DNA of 64,000 nucleotides, taken from assembly GCA_009838735.1 (NCBI GenBank), contig VXQZ01000030.1, positions 62,001-126,000 of the forward strand. The letters are read 5' to 3'. This DNA is from Chloroflexota bacterium. Lineage in GTDB: Bacteria; Chloroflexota; Dehalococcoidia; Bin125. Every line of letters begins with the position of its first letter. Positions within the stretch are counted from its first letter, which is position 1. A program made the position numbers and the translations under genes. The notes beneath the pieces were generated by a model. It saw only the letters and a program-made list of their open reading frames with translations. It did not search any database and was not told the origin of the DNA. Below, one piece after another: positions 63,232 to 64,000 of this stretch.

Positions 63232-63471
63232 CTAGTCCTGCTCGAGGTCGGCCGGATCGAGAATGCGGAAGCCAACCCCCAGTTTGACCTGGAACCAGCC
63301 AATCTCGCCGTTCTGAATCGGCCCGCGGATCTCGCGAACCTCAAACCAGTCCAGGTTGCGCAGCGTCTCTCCGGCGCGCTCAATCGCGTTGCGAATCGCC
63401 TGGTCGACGCCATCCGGCGACGAGCCCACCAACTCGATGATCTTGTACGTGTGATCTCGGTGTTCCGCCAT
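63232..63471 (-). CDS. Dodecin-family protein
   Basis: The 79-residue protein is a dodecin: HTYKIIELVGSSPDGVDQAIRNAIERAGETLRNLDWFEVREIRGPIQNGEIGWFQVKLGVGFRI has the beta-alpha-beta-beta fold, split here as TYKIIELVGSS, AIRNAIERAGETLRNLDWFE and GWFQVKLGVGFRI. The conserved Trp (DWFEV) stacks flavin in the dodecamer. It stores riboflavin, FMN or FAD. AGGAGGA is its ribosome site. Confidence 0.92.
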   Translation of the reverse strand: MAEHRDHTYKIIELVGSSPDGVDQAIRNAIERAGETLRNLDWFEVREIRGPIQNGEIGWFQVKLGVGFRILDPADLEQD

Positions 63472-63501
63472 GTCGTCCTCCTGATCCTTCTACTTCTGGA
63501 C

Positions 63502-64000
63502 TTACCCCGCTCCCAGTTCGAGATCAAGGATTTCGTAACAGGCCCAACAGAGTTGCTTGCCCTGCAGCGGTATCAACGTCAACACTGCCTGGCCGCATTC
63601 CAGGCAGATCAGCCGCTGTTTCGTGTCGAAGCGCATCACGACCAGGTCGTGCAACTCCCCGTCCGCCGACGCCACGTGCCGAGTCAGCACCGCATCCTCG
63701 ACGAATCCCAGCCGTTCGAAGATTTTCCGTGCGCCCACCTGATCGGGCGTCATCTGCGCGATGATCTTGGCCACGTCGTCGTGCAGCGCGCTCTCGAATG
63801 CCAGTCCCAGCAGCACGTGACCCAGACCGACCCGGCGCGCGCCAACGTCGACCATCACCCGGATCTCCGCCACATGACGAGTCCAGCGCAGCCGCCCGCG
63901 CTCGATCGTCGCGTAGCCGATAATCTGCCCGTTCTCCTCCGCCACCACCGAACGGATTCGCCCGGCCTCGGTGTCGTGAATCCAGTCGCCAATGTCGGCG
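63502..64000 (-). CDS. GNAT N-acetyltransferase with C-terminal Cys motif, 5' end beyond the window
   Basis: The frame is open to the right edge, so the start is outside. The visible part holds a GNAT core (RIRSVVAEENGQIIGYATI, VMVDVGARRVGLGHVLLGLA, ARKIFERLGFVEDAVL) followed by an extra 40 residues with LICLECGQAV and KQLCWACYEI. These two C-X2-C pairs may form a zinc ribbon. The substrate is unknown. Confidence 0.82.
   Translation of the reverse strand, partial: ADIGDWIHDTEAGRIRSVVAEENGQIIGYATIERGRLRWTRHVAEIRVMVDVGARRVGLGHVLLGLAFESALHDDVAKIIAQMTPDQVGARKIFERLGFVEDAVLTRHVASADGELHDLVVMRFDTKQRLICLECGQAVLTLIPLQGKQLCWACYEILDLELGAG

Overview
This 64 kb window is a GC-rich bacterial chromosome segment with almost no free space between genes. 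It most resembles a Chloroflexota genome, for example a Dehalococcoidia/SAR202-like lineage. That is inferred from the mix of a bacterial spc/alpha ribosomal operon, F420-type genes (cofE, an NpdG-like reductase, an LLM flavin oxidoreductase), hopanoid genes, and catabolic enzymes (acyl-CoA dehydrogenase, enoyl-CoA hydratase, type B carboxylesterase, SMP-30 lactonase, D-aminoacylase-type amidohydrolase). No 16S or tRNA gene was recognised, so the taxonomy is tentative. No integrase, transposase, phage gene or CRISPR array was recognised.

Layout. 1-9374 (+): the end of the ribosomal super-operon, rpsE'-rpmD-rplO-secY-adk-map-infA-rpsM-rpsK-rpsD-rpoA-rplQ-truA-rplM-rpsI, with no rpmJ in its usual place. 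9382-15124 (-): a tight SAM-cycle and purine-salvage operon, apt-mtnP-pfkB-GNAT-ahcY-metK. 15221-21310 (+): methyltransferase, lipoprotein, plsX, trxA, LLM oxidoreductase, serine hydrolase. 21315-32406 (-): accessory block with a SplB-like radical SAM protein, amidohydrolase, SulP transporter, lactonase, esterase, endonuclease III-like glycosylase, small membrane proteins and a geranylgeranyl-reductase-like flavoprotein; most of the repeats lie here. 32496-45708: acyl-CoA dehydrogenase (+), hpnG-hpnA-SDR-DinB (-), enoyl-CoA hydratase and VOC protein (+), then hpnH, a MocA-like/CoxM-like/IscU-like trio, M20 peptidase, peroxiredoxin, MidA-like, YjbQ and SirB1-like genes (-). 45785-53286: GltD-like flavoprotein, cupin, PPC-domain lipoprotein, four-cluster ferredoxin and an NMT1-type ABC importer. 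53423-59588: NpdG-like, CofE, two tandem SRPBCC proteins, alpha/beta hydrolase, an NCS2 permease fused to a degenerate GHKL domain, and a release-factor-like protein. 59569-64000 (-): RidA, hpnE, hpnD, hpnC, dodecin and a partial GNAT.

How the genes work together. The minus-strand operon makes SAM (MetK), clears S-adenosylhomocysteine (AhcY) and methylthioadenosine (MtnP), and returns adenine to AMP (Apt). HpnC/D/E make squalene from farnesyl diphosphate. HpnH, HpnG and HpnA extend a hopane with an adenosine-derived side chain; the cyclase (shc) is outside the window. NpdG-like and CofE proteins point to F420 biochemistry. Many neighbouring genes overlap as ATGA or GTGA, indicating translational coupling, and several lone genes start 6-7 nt after a -10-like box, as leaderless transcripts would.

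No proven new system was found. The strongest leads are the NCS2-GHKL fusion, the long extracytoplasmic insertion in SecY, the operator-overlapped leaderless promoter of the SplB-like gene, the duplicated 5' end of the endonuclease gene, and a clipped CoxM-like protein between an IscU-like and a MocA-like gene.
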